In this document: positions 26,672 to 38,524 of the stretch, in pieces
Position numbering within the stretch: the stretch's first letter is position 1
Layout: each line of letters opens with the position of its first letter
NCBI GenBank assembly: GCA_029262375.1
Contig: JAJCZM010000003.1
Location: 1-56,144, forward strand
DNA: 56,144 nt
Direction of reading: 5' to 3'
DNA from: Deltaproteobacteria bacterium
GTDB lineage: Bacteria > Desulfobacterota > Binatia > UBA1149 > SPBQ01
The notes under the pieces: model-generated
What the model saw: only the letters and a program-made list of their open reading frames with translations
What the model was told of the DNA's origin: nothing
Databases searched by the model: none
Program-made: the position numbers and the translations under genes

Positions 26672-27517
26672 TCAGACCAAGTCACGTTCGTACACAGGAT
26701 TCGTTTCGTCGAAGAGGCTGGCCATGCGTTTTTCTACCAGCGGCTTGAATTCGGGGTGGGGGAGGATCCAGAACTTGTCGGCGCGCAGCTGATCGAAGAC
26801 GAACTGCGCGATCTGATCCGGTTCGCTACCGGCGGTGATGCCGGCTTTTACAGCGGCCGCGAATGCGTCGCCTGCCTCGCCTTTGGGGCCCTGCGTCGGC
26901 AGCGCTTGCGGCCGCACCCGTTCAGAGTCCGCGATCCCGGTCTTGACTGCGCCGGGGCAGAGCAGCGACACGCGCACCTGCGACTGCAGAAGCGCGAGCT
27001 CGTGATGGGCGGACTCTGTGATCGCGAGCACCGCATGTTTGCTCGCCAGGTACGGAGCGATGAACGGTCCGGCGATGAACGCCGCGACCGATGCCGTGTT
27101 GACGACGTGCGCCGGTCCGCCCTGCTCGATCAGTCGTGGGATGAACGAGCGCATGCCGTGGATCACTCCCCAGAGGTTCACACCCAGCACCCATTTCCAG
27201 TCGTCGATAGAACGCTCCCAGCTCAGACCGCCGAGCATGACGCCGGCATTGTTGAATACAACGTGCGCGCCGCCGAACTCCGACCACGCGACGTCGGCCA
27301 ACGCGTCAACGGCCGCGGCGTCGGATACGTCGGTCACTTGGGACACCACGCGGTTTCCTTGCGCCTCGAGCAGTCGTTGTGTTTCGCCGAGCGGTTGTTC
27401 GTCCACATCGGCGATCACGACCGCCATCCCCTCGGCGCCGGCGCGCAGGGCGAGCGCACGTCCGATACCGCCGGCGGCTCCGGTGACGACTGCGATCTTT
27501 GTCTTGAAGTTCTTCAC
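26672..27517 (-). CDS. Short-chain dehydrogenase/reductase (SDR)
   Basis: 281 residues from a GTG start with AGAAGAGA upstream. It is a classical SDR: cofactor loop TGAAGGIG (residues ~13-20), NADxDE after beta2 (IADVDE, acidic, favouring NAD over NADP), the NNAG motif, and the catalytic Ser-Tyr-Lys as NTASV then YLASK. The C-terminal half has longer substrate-loop helices, as in SDRs acting on bulky alcohols. It precedes the LEH-like gene by about 150 bp on the same strand. The substrate is not predictable. Confidence 0.92.
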   Translation of the reverse strand: MKNFKTKIAVVTGAAGGIGRALALRAGAEGMAVVIADVDEQPLGETQRLLEAQGNRVVSQVTDVSDAAAVDALADVAWSEFGGAHVVFNNAGVMLGGLSWERSIDDWKWVLGVNLWGVIHGMRSFIPRLIEQGGPAHVVNTASVAAFIAGPFIAPYLASKHAVLAITESAHHELALLQSQVRVSLLCPGAVKTGIADSERVRPQALPTQGPKGEAGDAFAAAVKAGITAGSEPDQIAQFVFDQLRADKFWILPHPEFKPLVEKRMASLFDETNPVYERDLV

Positions 27518-27562
27518 GATGGTCTCTTCTGGGCTGGTGCCTGTGTGTAGCGGCTCATGGCC

Positions 27563-29554
27563 CTAGGGGCAGGTTCCGCCGTTGAAGCTGATTTGGCCGC
27601 TGTTGCCGCCTTCGTCCGTGCAACTGAAGTCGTTTGCCGAATTGCCGCTTCCCGAGAGGACCGAGTTTGCCAGGCGAAGCGTCGCCACGCCGACATTGTT
27701 GATCGTCGTGTTGTTCATGTTCAGGATCGCGAAACCGCCGAGCGTGGCACTGCCCGCGCGGACGCCGTTGAGCGCCGTATTCGAGATCGTGCCTCCATTG
27801 ACGTTGACAGTGCCCAGGTTTCCGGTGACCACGCCCAGGACCAGGCCTTCTCTGCCGGTATCGCTGATGTTGACGTTCGCGAACGTGTAGGTGCCGTCGG
27901 CCTCGTCGATACCGATGCCGTCGTTGGTGGGGCCGTCGATCGTTGTCGTGCCGGCGACAGTGAACGTGCTCGACGGGTCTCCCGCATCGAGCACGACAAT
28001 TCCGCTCCTGCTGGTCGGGCCCACGAGTGTCGAACCGAGCGATGTGACCGCATCGAGGGTGATGTCGAACGACGACAGCCCGTGCAGCGCCAACGCCGGT
28101 CCGCCCGTGGAATGAATACTGTTGGAGCCGAACATGTTAACGACGTTGCCAGGTATCGCGGCCAAGCCGAGACGACCGAAATCGTCCAGCGTGCCGTCGG
28201 TGGTTACGTTGACGTTCGTGAAATTGACCGTGCCGTCCGAATCGATCAGGTCGAGCGCCGCGTTGCCGGTGCGTTGATTCGTAACGGTAAGGTCCGTGAA
28301 GCTGCGCGTGCCCGAGCCCAACCCAACGAACAAAGCGGAGAAGCCCGGATTGTCGATCGAGGTCGGTATGTCGACCGTCACATCACCGTCGACATCGAAC
28401 AGGTTAAACGACGAGCCGGTCGTATCGGTGGCCGTGAGCGTGTTTCCGCCGCTGCGCGAAAGATTGATTGCTGAGCCGGCCGCACTGGCGTCAACCGAAA
28501 GCAGTCCTTCGCCGCCGGTGACCGACATGCTGCCGGTGTAGTTTATGGTCGCCGACGCCGCGAGGTTCGTAACGGCGAGCCCGTTCGCCGTTGGGTCGGT
28601 GATATCCACATCCGTCAGGTCGAGCGCGCCGTCGCAATCGGTGAGTGCGATGGCGGACCCGCCCGCGTTGGCGATATTCACGTCCGATAGCACTGCGTTG
28701 GTACGCGCGGTTGCCGACACGGCGTCGCCGGCGGTGTCGGCCACGTCGAGGCCGGTCACTAGATTGTCGTCGGCGAGTGTGACGGCGATGCCGCTCGACG
28801 AAGTCAGTGTCGGAGCCTGACCTGGGGTGACTACGGTGGTGCCGTCGACGGCGAGCCCGGCGCGCTCACCGATCAATACCTGTTCGCTCTCGAGCTCGAG
28901 GCTGACATCGTAAGCGGCCGAGTGATGGAAGACGAAAATAACGTCGCCCGGTTCGTCGAAGTCTCCGTCTCCGCCTGCGCCGTTTATCGGTGTGAACGTG
29001 TTGTACGGAGCGGCCAGCGAGCCGTCCCCGCCGGGCGCGGCGGCCTGATCGATATGCCAAATCGCGCAGACCGCACACAGCGGTGCGTCACCGAGTCCTA
29101 CCGCGTGTCTGAGCGCCAGCAGCGCGTCACTCGCGACGCGCGCTCCCGAGAGGTCGAAGTCGCCGCACGCATGCCGCTGATTGCCACCGTGGCTGTGCGG
29201 CCGTGACGTCGGCGCGGCCATGAGCGGCAGCGTGGAGCCGAGCGGCAGCGTGGAGCCGACAAGCGGCGCGGATTCGACGACCGCGCCTTGCGGGCAGGGC
29301 GGACAAAGAGGTGTTGCCGGCAGGCCGACGGCGGCCCGAAGTACGATCAACGCATCGGTGGCGACGATGGCGCCCGATCCATCGACGTCGCCGCAGAGGT
29401 CGGTCTCCTGCGCCGACGCCGGGAGCGGCCGGACGGCGGCGCTAGATGCGAGCAGTAGCGCCAGCAGCGCCGCAGCGAAGCGGACGCGCGCAGGTCGCAG
29501 CCGCAAAGTCGTGGAGTCAGTCAGATTGGCAGGTTTCGATCGGGGTGTGTACAT
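27563..29554 (-). CDS. Secreted dockerin-like / beta-helix protein
   Basis: 663 residues. A signal peptide ends near ASA (~48). Two dockerin type I-like EF-hand repeats follow: CGDVDGSGAIVATDALIVLR and CGDFDLSGARVASDALLALR. Each begins with a Cys and is followed by AVGL plus a C-x-x-C or PLC segment. From about residue 180 the protein is a parallel beta-helix, with rungs such as NAGGSAIALTDCDGALDLTD and FTNVNVTTDGT, through to a Cys-containing end. Dockerins normally sit at the C terminus and pair with cohesins; here they are N-terminal, next to the signal peptide, and no cohesin is present. The function is probably a calcium-stabilised surface or matrix protein. Confidence 0.83.
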   Translation of the reverse strand: MYTPRSKPANLTDSTTLRLRPARVRFAAALLALLLASSAAVRPLPASAQETDLCGDVDGSGAIVATDALIVLRAAVGLPATPLCPPCPQGAVVESAPLVGSTLPLGSTLPLMAAPTSRPHSHGGNQRHACGDFDLSGARVASDALLALRHAVGLGDAPLCAVCAIWHIDQAAAPGGDGSLAAPYNTFTPINGAGGDGDFDEPGDVIFVFHHSAAYDVSLELESEQVLIGERAGLAVDGTTVVTPGQAPTLTSSSGIAVTLADDNLVTGLDVADTAGDAVSATARTNAVLSDVNIANAGGSAIALTDCDGALDLTDVDITDPTANGLAVTNLAASATINYTGSMSVTGGEGLLSVDASAAGSAINLSRSGGNTLTATDTTGSSFNLFDVDGDVTVDIPTSIDNPGFSALFVGLGSGTRSFTDLTVTNQRTGNAALDLIDSDGTVNFTNVNVTTDGTLDDFGRLGLAAIPGNVVNMFGSNSIHSTGGPALALHGLSSFDITLDAVTSLGSTLVGPTSRSGIVVLDAGDPSSTFTVAGTTTIDGPTNDGIGIDEADGTYTFANVNISDTGREGLVLGVVTGNLGTVNVNGGTISNTALNGVRAGSATLGGFAILNMNNTTINNVGVATLRLANSVLSGSGNSANDFSCTDEGGNSGQISFNGGTCP

Positions 29555-29683
29555 GGCGTATCATCCCAGTTTAAGCCGCCAAGTATCGTAGGGGAAGCCG
29601 ACTCGGTTGCTGTTCCATCGGCGCGCGCGCGTGCTAGTTATGTGCACCGCGGCCGATCGCCAAGCGATGCCTGAGAGCAAGGA

Positions 29684-31018
29684 ATGACCCAGCGACCCTC
29701 CGATCTACGGCTAGATGATCTGGCCGAGCCGCGCATCGACCCCGATGCGCGCGCGATGATGGCCGCCGCCGTCGAAATGACGGGACCGGTCGAGCTTTCT
29801 CGCGACGCCGTCGCGGCGCGAGCGAGCAGCGAGACGGGCCTTGACGATTTCGGGCCACCCGATGCGCTCGACCGACTCGATCTGATCACTGGCGCGCTGG
29901 GCGAGACGGGCCTGAGCGCCTTCGGACGGGTGAGCATGTTTCTCATGCTCACGCAGATGGCGAAGAACCGGCTGCTTATCGAAGATACGCTCAAACGACA
30001 TCCCGAGATTCGAGACGTCGCGATCGAGGCGCCGATCGTCATTGCCGGGCTGCAGCGAAGCGGTACGACCCGTCTGCACAACCTTCTGTCGGCCGATCCG
30101 AATCTGCGGAACCTTCCTTACTGGGAAAGCCTGGAGCCGGTTCTTGCGCCGACGGAATACAAAGAAGGTGGTGAGGATCCGCGTGTCGTTCGCTGTAAGA
30201 TGGCTGTCGACTTTCAAGACGCGGCGATGCCGCACTTCAAGCGCATGCACGAGATGACCGTCGAGCACACGCACGAAGAGATCCAACTGATCGCCAACAA
30301 TTTTTCGAGCATGCTGTTCGAAGCCATCGTGCCGATGCCCGCGTACCGGGATTACTACAAGGCGACCGATCAGACGGCGGACTACGCGTATCTCAAGACG
30401 GTACTGCAAGTACTCACGTGGACCACCGGCCGGCAGCGCGCCGCGAACGGCACGAGCGATAGCGGCGATGCGAATAGGCTGAGCAAGAACACAAGCAAGA
30501 AAGTCAGATGGGTGCTCAAGTCCCCACAACACCTCGAGCAGTTCGGCCCATTGACGAGTGTATTCCCCGATGCGACGTTCGTGCTCACCCATCGCGATCC
30601 CGTCTCGGTGATCGCGTCGGTGGCGACCATGAATGCGTACACGCTGCGGATGCACGAAGATCACGTAGATCTCGAAGCGGTAGGGCGCTATTGGGCCGAT
30701 CGAACGCAGGACATGCTGCGCGCCTGTGTGCGAGACCGCGATTTGCTGCCGCCGTCGCAGTCGATAGACATCCCGTTTCATGAATACATGCGCAGCGATA
30801 TGGAGGTCGTACGCCGGGTGTATGCACTGGCCGATCAGCCCCTCGGCGAAGCGTCGCTTGCCGCCATGGCCGATTACCAAGCGGCTCACCCGCGTGGCCG
30901 CCACGGGCGAATTGCATACAATCTGGGGGACTTCGGCCTCGACGGTCATGCACTGCGTGAGCGTCTGGCATTCTACAGCGAGCGCTTCGGGCTCGAGAAC
31001 GAGGACGCAGCGATATGA
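29684..31018 (+). CDS. Sulfotransferase family protein
   Basis: 444 residues. The 5'-phosphosulfate loop of PAPS-dependent sulfotransferases is AGLQRSGTTRLHNLL (about residues 121-135), and the 3'-phosphate motif is VLTHRDPVSVIASVATM (~305-321). Together these define the Sulfotransfer_3-like family. AAGGA lies immediately before the ATG. The protein has an N-terminal helical extension of about 100 residues, as in the larger bacterial homologues. The likely acceptor is a hydroxylated small molecule or lipid, but it is not predictable. The gene overlaps the downstream alpha/beta hydrolase by four bases (ATGA), so the two are translationally coupled and likely act together. Confidence 0.9.
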   Translation: MTQRPSDLRLDDLAEPRIDPDARAMMAAAVEMTGPVELSRDAVAARASSETGLDDFGPPDALDRLDLITGALGETGLSAFGRVSMFLMLTQMAKNRLLIEDTLKRHPEIRDVAIEAPIVIAGLQRSGTTRLHNLLSADPNLRNLPYWESLEPVLAPTEYKEGGEDPRVVRCKMAVDFQDAAMPHFKRMHEMTVEHTHEEIQLIANNFSSMLFEAIVPMPAYRDYYKATDQTADYAYLKTVLQVLTWTTGRQRAANGTSDSGDANRLSKNTSKKVRWVLKSPQHLEQFGPLTSVFPDATFVLTHRDPVSVIASVATMNAYTLRMHEDHVDLEAVGRYWADRTQDMLRACVRDRDLLPPSQSIDIPFHEYMRSDMEVVRRVYALADQPLGEASLAAMADYQAAHPRGRHGRIAYNLGDFGLDGHALRERLAFYSERFGLENEDAAI

Positions 31019-31794
31019 CGAAGGAAGCAGCTGGCTTGACGAATTCCGCCGTACAAACGACCGAGCGGGCGGGTTGCCGCATCGCCTACGAGACGATCGG
31101 CGATGGACCGCCGATCCTGATGTCGCACCCGCTCTACACGAACCGTGCGCTATGGAGTCTCTTCCACTTCGTCGAGGAACTCGTCGATAGCTATCAAATC
31201 ATCGTCTATGACTCGATCGGTCACGGTGCCAGCGAGAAGCCGCGCGATGTCGCGCGCTACGCGCAGGCCGAGCGCGCCGCCGATGCGGTTGCCGTGCTCG
31301 ATGCGCTCGGCATCGAGCGCGCGCACGGAGTCGGGTACTCGATGGGCGCGTGGACGATGGGGGCGGTGGCGGCCCTTCATCCGGAGCGTTTGATGAGCGT
31401 GACGATCGGCGGCTGGGATGCCTACAAGGGCGCGCACGCGCCGAAGGCGGAGACGAAACCGTCTACGATCGTTCGTAGCTTCGACGACAGCACGAAGTGG
31501 TTCCTGTCGTCGCCGTATACAGCCGGCTTCTTCGAGGGCGCGGATCTCGACGCGCTGCGAATTTGTCACGACGTGTTGTTCGATGAGCAGGTAGACGTGC
31601 AGCGAATCGCGGCAGCTCCGATTCCAAAGTTCATTTTTTGCGGTGGCGCCGACGTCTTCATCGAAGGCGCTCGGCGGTTGGCGGACGAGATATCCGCCGA
31701 TAGGTTCGATTGCTTCGACGGTGCAGATCATCGCACCGCCATCGGGATCGCACCAGCGCGTGCGGCGCTCGCTGATTTCCTGGCGTCGGTTTGA
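31015..31794 (+). CDS. Alpha/beta-fold hydrolase
   Basis: 259 residues starting within the sulfotransferase stop (ATGA overlap). The nucleophile elbow is GYSMGAW (Ser about residue 109), the oxyanion region is MSHPLY, DSIGHGAS is the conserved strand after it, and the terminal catalytic His is in GADHRTAIG. The acid is likely an Asp near VFIEGA or GGADVF. The fold is that of small esterases, lactonases and epoxide hydrolases. Translational coupling to the sulfotransferase suggests it acts on the same substrate, but the reaction is unknown. Confidence 0.9.
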   Translation: MTKEAAGLTNSAVQTTERAGCRIAYETIGDGPPILMSHPLYTNRALWSLFHFVEELVDSYQIIVYDSIGHGASEKPRDVARYAQAERAADAVAVLDALGIERAHGVGYSMGAWTMGAVAALHPERLMSVTIGGWDAYKGAHAPKAETKPSTIVRSFDDSTKWFLSSPYTAGFFEGADLDALRICHDVLFDEQVDVQRIAAAPIPKFIFCGGADVFIEGARRLADEISADRFDCFDGADHRTAIGIAPARAALADFLASV

Positions 31795-31849
31795 AGTAGG
31801 ATTGAGTCCTTCGCTGCGGCGTGGACTACTTGCGTGTGCCTTCGCCTGC

Positions 31850-31866
31850 CTTCGCACACTGCGAAG
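31850..31866 (+). promoter_or_regulatory. Perfect inverted repeat at czc promoter
   Basis: CTTCGCA-CAC-TGCGAAG, 7-bp arms with a 3-bp spacer, overlaps the putative -35 (TTCGCA 31851-31856). TATAGT (31873-31878) lies 16 bp downstream as the -10, and the ATG follows at 31885. The geometry suits a repressor such as an ArsR- or TetR-type metal sensor; no regulator gene is adjacent. Confidence 0.5.
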
Positions 31867-31884
31867 TCCCCTTATAGTTGCGGT

Positions 31885-32349
31885 ATGGTGGCGTCGGTGA
31901 GTATCTTAACCCCCATGCAGCGGCAGTGCCGAATCTGGATGCAGCTCCTTGGAGCTGCCTGGCTGCTTGCAACGGTGCAGCCGATGCTCCCACTCGACGG
32001 GGTTGGCCTGCATGCGCACTCTGTCTCGCACTTCTGGTCACACGGGCATCTCCATAAGGTTCTGAGTCATCACGACGAGCCGCGGGCGAACCGTAACGCA
32101 CCTCATGTCGCTTATGGTGACATTCATTCTGACGCCGACCACCACCACGCTGATGAGCACGTTACTCACGATGTCAGCATCGATACACCGGTAGGCGTCT
32201 CGACTCAGATGGCTGGCGCAAGTGTTTCACTGGTCGGCGGGCGCTTATCCATCTGCGATCCTCCCCAACCTACTGTTCAGCCGCATTCAACCCGCCCTCT
32301 GAGACCGCCAACTCCTGTCTCGCTTCGCACCACCGTACTGCTGATCTGA
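31885..32349 (+). CDS. His-rich small exported protein, likely metal-binding leader of czc operon
   Basis: 154 residues from ATG 31885 (another ATG at 31915 would start just before the signal-like segment). A hydrophobic stretch (~16-32, MQLLGAAWLLATVQPML) is followed by a His-rich region: HAHSVSHFWSHGHLHKVLSHH and then DADHHHADEHVTHD, the pattern of metal-binding periplasmic proteins. It sits directly before a CzcCBA operon, like the small CzcI-type or His-rich proteins found at the start of such operons. The family is not otherwise recognised. A -10 box ends only six bases before the ATG, so the mRNA may be leaderless. Metal binding is inferred from composition. Confidence 0.6.
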   Translation: MVASVSILTPMQRQCRIWMQLLGAAWLLATVQPMLPLDGVGLHAHSVSHFWSHGHLHKVLSHHDEPRANRNAPHVAYGDIHSDADHHHADEHVTHDVSIDTPVGVSTQMAGASVSLVGGRLSICDPPQPTVQPHSTRPLRPPTPVSLRTTVLLI

Positions 32350-32362
32350 TTCTCAGAATCAG
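32346..32362 (+). repeat. Inverted repeat at end of His-rich gene
   Basis: CTGATTCT-C-AGAATCAG, 8-bp arms around one base, overlaps the His-rich gene's stop codon. It could form a hairpin between that gene and czcC (mRNA processing, attenuator or operator). No U-tract follows, so it is unlikely to be a simple terminator. Confidence 0.5.
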
Positions 32363-32375
32363 CTCGTTAGGCGCA

Positions 32376-32399
32376 CTGACTTCTCAACTTGGGAGTCAG
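32376..32399 (+). repeat. Second hairpin-forming inverted repeat before czcC
   Basis: CTGACT and AGTCAG arms are separated by 12 bases. It lies 14 bp after the previous inverted repeat and about 100 bp before czcC. Possible leader structure; weak on its own. Confidence 0.35.
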
Positions 32400-32496
32400 C
32401 AGGCCTATCCCTATCGATCGATCCCCACTGGGACTGTCACGACCGAGCTGAGTTCTCGACCGTTGCTCGTGCGACGTGCGGGTTCGTGGCTAAGCG

Positions 32497-33930
32497 ATGG
32501 TGCGAATGTATTCATTGAAGAACGCTGCGGTATATCTGTTTCTTTTGAAGTTTGGCGCCGCTCTTGCGGCTGCTCCCGCTTGCGCACAAACACCTACGGC
32601 GCTTGCCGAAGAGCCAGCGGGCGTACTTACGCTCGCGCGTGCCAGCGCAGCAGCGCTGGCGAGAAGCCCCGCCCTCGAGGGATTCTCCTGGGAACTACGC
32701 GCGAGTGAGGCGCGTGTGCTGCAGGCCGGGCTGCGTCCAAACCCTAACCTCGACGCTGAGATCGAAGATGTCGCCGGTACCGGACCGTTCAGCGGTACAG
32801 ACCAAGCCCAGACAACCCTTCTACTCAGCCAGATGTTCGAACTTGGAGGTAAACGCGCGGCTCGGCGAGACGCCGCCGCCGCCGGGCGGGATCTGACGGA
32901 GCGCGAGTACGAGATCAAGCGCGTCGACGTGCTGGCCGACGTGGCCGAGAAGTTCATCACGCTTCTCGTGATGCAGAACGAAGTTGCGCTGACTCGCGAG
33001 ACGACGGTTCTCGCCAAAGCTGCTCTTGCCACCGCGCGCCGGCGGGTCCGTGCCGGGACGGCTTCGGCTATAGAGGAAAAGAACGCGCTGGTGGCGGTCA
33101 GCCGCCATCGCATCAACGAAGAGCATGCGGATCATGAACTCGCGGTTGCGCGTGCTCGCATGGCTGCGACCTGGGCCAGTACAAGCCCGGCTTTTGAGCG
33201 TGCTGAGGGACCGCTATTTCATGTCGTTCCCGTTGCGACTTTCGAGGAGCTAGCAACGCGACTCGCCGCCGCTCCCGAGCAAGTGCGTTGGGCTGCGCAG
33301 CAGCAGCTACGCGCTGCTGAGGCGCGTCTTGCTCACATACGCCGAATACCCAACGTCACTTTGGGGGCGGGCGTGCGGCGCTATGAAGGCTCGGATGATT
33401 CGGCGTTCGTATTCGGATTGACGCTCCCTCTGCCTCTTGCCGATCGCAATCAGGGGCGCCGTGCCGAAACCAAGGCACGTGAGCAGATAAGCGCGGCCGA
33501 CGGGCGGGCAGCCGGAATTCGCCTGCACACGGCCCTCTTTGCCTTTTATCAAGAGCTCGTCCACGCGGCGACAACGCTGGGGAGTCTTGAAAGCGAGATC
33601 GTACCGCTGGCTTCATCTGCCCTCGATCTCGCTGAGCAGGGCTTTCGCGGTGGGCGCTTGTCGTATCTGGAGCTTCTCGATGCCCAGCGGACGTTCGTAG
33701 ACGTGCGCCGAGAGCGCATCGAGGTCGCGGCAACCTACCAACGACTCCTACTGGGAATCGAGCGTCTGCTCGGCACCCCCGTTCACAGCACCAGCATGAC
33801 CGCTGCGCAGGATTCATCCGAAGCGATTACGAGCCATCAGCAGTTAGTGCTCGGTATGCAGCAGCGACTGCGCCAGTCGACTGACAACGCCGGCACCGCT
33901 CTGGGCTCAGAAAAAGGTAACTCCCAATGA
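32497..33930 (+). CDS. czcC: CzcC-like outer-membrane efflux protein (TolC/OEP family)
   Basis: 477 residues with a signal peptide (~1-31, ending ACA). It has two OEP repeats of long coiled-coil helices: ASAAALARSPALEGFSWELR and KAALATARRRVRAGTASAIE, then GFRGGRLSYLELLDAQRTFV, whose LSYLELLDAQR phrase is typical of the second OEP repeat. It forms a trimeric outer-membrane channel for the RND pump encoded next. Its stop overlaps the czcB start by four bases (ATGA). Only a weak ribosome site is visible. Confidence 0.92.
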   Translation: MVRMYSLKNAAVYLFLLKFGAALAAAPACAQTPTALAEEPAGVLTLARASAAALARSPALEGFSWELRASEARVLQAGLRPNPNLDAEIEDVAGTGPFSGTDQAQTTLLLSQMFELGGKRAARRDAAAAGRDLTEREYEIKRVDVLADVAEKFITLLVMQNEVALTRETTVLAKAALATARRRVRAGTASAIEEKNALVAVSRHRINEEHADHELAVARARMAATWASTSPAFERAEGPLFHVVPVATFEELATRLAAAPEQVRWAAQQQLRAAEARLAHIRRIPNVTLGAGVRRYEGSDDSAFVFGLTLPLPLADRNQGRRAETKAREQISAADGRAAGIRLHTALFAFYQELVHAATTLGSLESEIVPLASSALDLAEQGFRGGRLSYLELLDAQRTFVDVRRERIEVAATYQRLLLGIERLLGTPVHSTSMTAAQDSSEAITSHQQLVLGMQQRLRQSTDNAGTALGSEKGNSQ

Positions 33931-35192
33931 AAAAGAAGCATCACTTTGTTCGTGTGCTCGTCCCCGTTTTTGGTGCGGTTGCTCTTTTATGCCTCTACGC
34001 GGCAACACGCGTTGCGTCGGAAGCGGCGGCAGTTGAACGACCGGCGGAGGCGACGGCAGATCCGGTCAAGGGACCACACGGTGGTCGATTACTCGTCGAT
34101 GGCGATTTGGCCGTTGAGGTCACGATTTTCGAGCGCGGCGTCCCGCCGACGTTTCGCGTCTACGCTTTCGAGCAAGACGAACCGCTCGACGTTGCGCAGG
34201 TGACTCTGACTATCGAGCTCCAACGTCTTGGGGGGCGTCTGGATACCTTCAAGTTCAAAAAGGAAGCGGACTATCTCCGCGGCAACGGGGTGGTTGAGGA
34301 ACCGCACTCCTTTGATGTCACCGTGATTGCCGAGCGACGTGGGCGCAGCCATCAATGGACGTACCCGTCCTATGAGGGACGGGTATCGTTCACACCCGAA
34401 GCCGTAGTGAACTCAGGACTAGTCGTCGAAACCACCGGCCCAGCGACGATAGAGCGCAGGCTTACTGCGTACGGCCGCATTGTCCCCAACACCGATCTCC
34501 AGGCCGACGTCATTCCGCGTTACAGCGGCATTGTCATGGCCGCGCACAAAGCGCTCGGCGACACTGTCGCCGCTGGGGAGCCGGTGGCCGTAGTTCAGAG
34601 TAACGACAGCCTCCAGTCCTACGAGGTCCGATCGCCCATAGCCGGTACGATCGTTCGCAAAGACATTCGGCTGGGCGAGTTCCTACCGGAAGGTCGGATC
34701 GTCTACCGCGTAACCGACAGCAGCACCGTGTGGGCCGACCTGCACGTCTACCGGCGCGATTACGCGAGTCTTCGGCTCAACCAGCCGGTGACACTTCGCG
34801 GTGGCGAAGACCTGCCTGAGACCACAGCGACGATAAGCTACCTCGCGCCCTTCGGGGCCGCGGCAACCCAAACTCTTCTTGCGCGCGTTGAGTTGCCGAA
34901 CCCCAACGGCGAGTGGCGGCCCGGTTGGTTCGTTACCGGCGAGATTCTCGTTGAGCGGGTCGATGTGCCGCTAGCCGTCAGAGCTGAAGCACTGCAAACG
35001 TTTCGAGATTGGGATGTCGTTTTCGTGAATGACGGCAGCTTGTTCGAGGTGCGACCTCTCGAGCTCGGTCGCCGCGACGCCAATTGGGTGGAAGTCCTGA
35101 GCGGCATCGACGCGGGACAGAAGTACGCCGCAGGGAACAGTTTCATCATCAAAGCCGATATCGGCAAATCCGGTGCAAGCCATGACCACTAG
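33927..35192 (+). CDS. czcB: CzcB-like periplasmic adaptor (membrane fusion protein)
   Basis: 421 residues. An N-terminal membrane anchor (~9-28) precedes the CzcB-specific beta-rich region with GPHGGRLLVDGDLAVEVTIF and the barrel-sandwich/lipoyl-like halves (GDTVAAGEPVAVVQSND and RSPIAGTIVRKDIRLGEFL). The C-terminal beta-barrel and membrane-proximal domains follow. The PHGG start, found in CzcB but not in copper-type CusB, fits a Zn/Co/Cd pump. It links the RND pump to the outer-membrane channel. A C-terminal His-containing tail (SHDH) could bind metal. It is translationally coupled to czcC. Confidence 0.93.
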   Translation: MKKKHHFVRVLVPVFGAVALLCLYAATRVASEAAAVERPAEATADPVKGPHGGRLLVDGDLAVEVTIFERGVPPTFRVYAFEQDEPLDVAQVTLTIELQRLGGRLDTFKFKKEADYLRGNGVVEEPHSFDVTVIAERRGRSHQWTYPSYEGRVSFTPEAVVNSGLVVETTGPATIERRLTAYGRIVPNTDLQADVIPRYSGIVMAAHKALGDTVAAGEPVAVVQSNDSLQSYEVRSPIAGTIVRKDIRLGEFLPEGRIVYRVTDSSTVWADLHVYRRDYASLRLNQPVTLRGGEDLPETTATISYLAPFGAAATQTLLARVELPNPNGEWRPGWFVTGEILVERVDVPLAVRAEALQTFRDWDVVFVNDGSLFEVRPLELGRRDANWVEVLSGIDAGQKYAAGNSFIIKADIGKSGASHDH

Positions 35193-38399
<3,207 letters not shown>

Positions 38400-38524
38400 G
38401 TTCGCGATCGGCGGGGGACGTGGGTCGCGTGATCGTCTGAACTCGGGAGGCGGAGCTATGGCCAGACCGTATCAACGCGACAGCTCCGCCCGCGCCGCGC
38501 CTTTCTGGTACTCTAGTGGGACCG

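Noticed and set aside
26642..27550. Plus-strand frame of 302 codons
   Set aside because: Exact antisense shadow of the SDR gene, whose TGxxxGIG, NNAG and YxxxK motifs are clear.
27557..28474. Plus-strand frame of 305 codons
   Set aside because: Antisense to the dockerin/beta-helix gene; Arg/Val/Asp-rich composition typical for the complement of GC-rich repeats.
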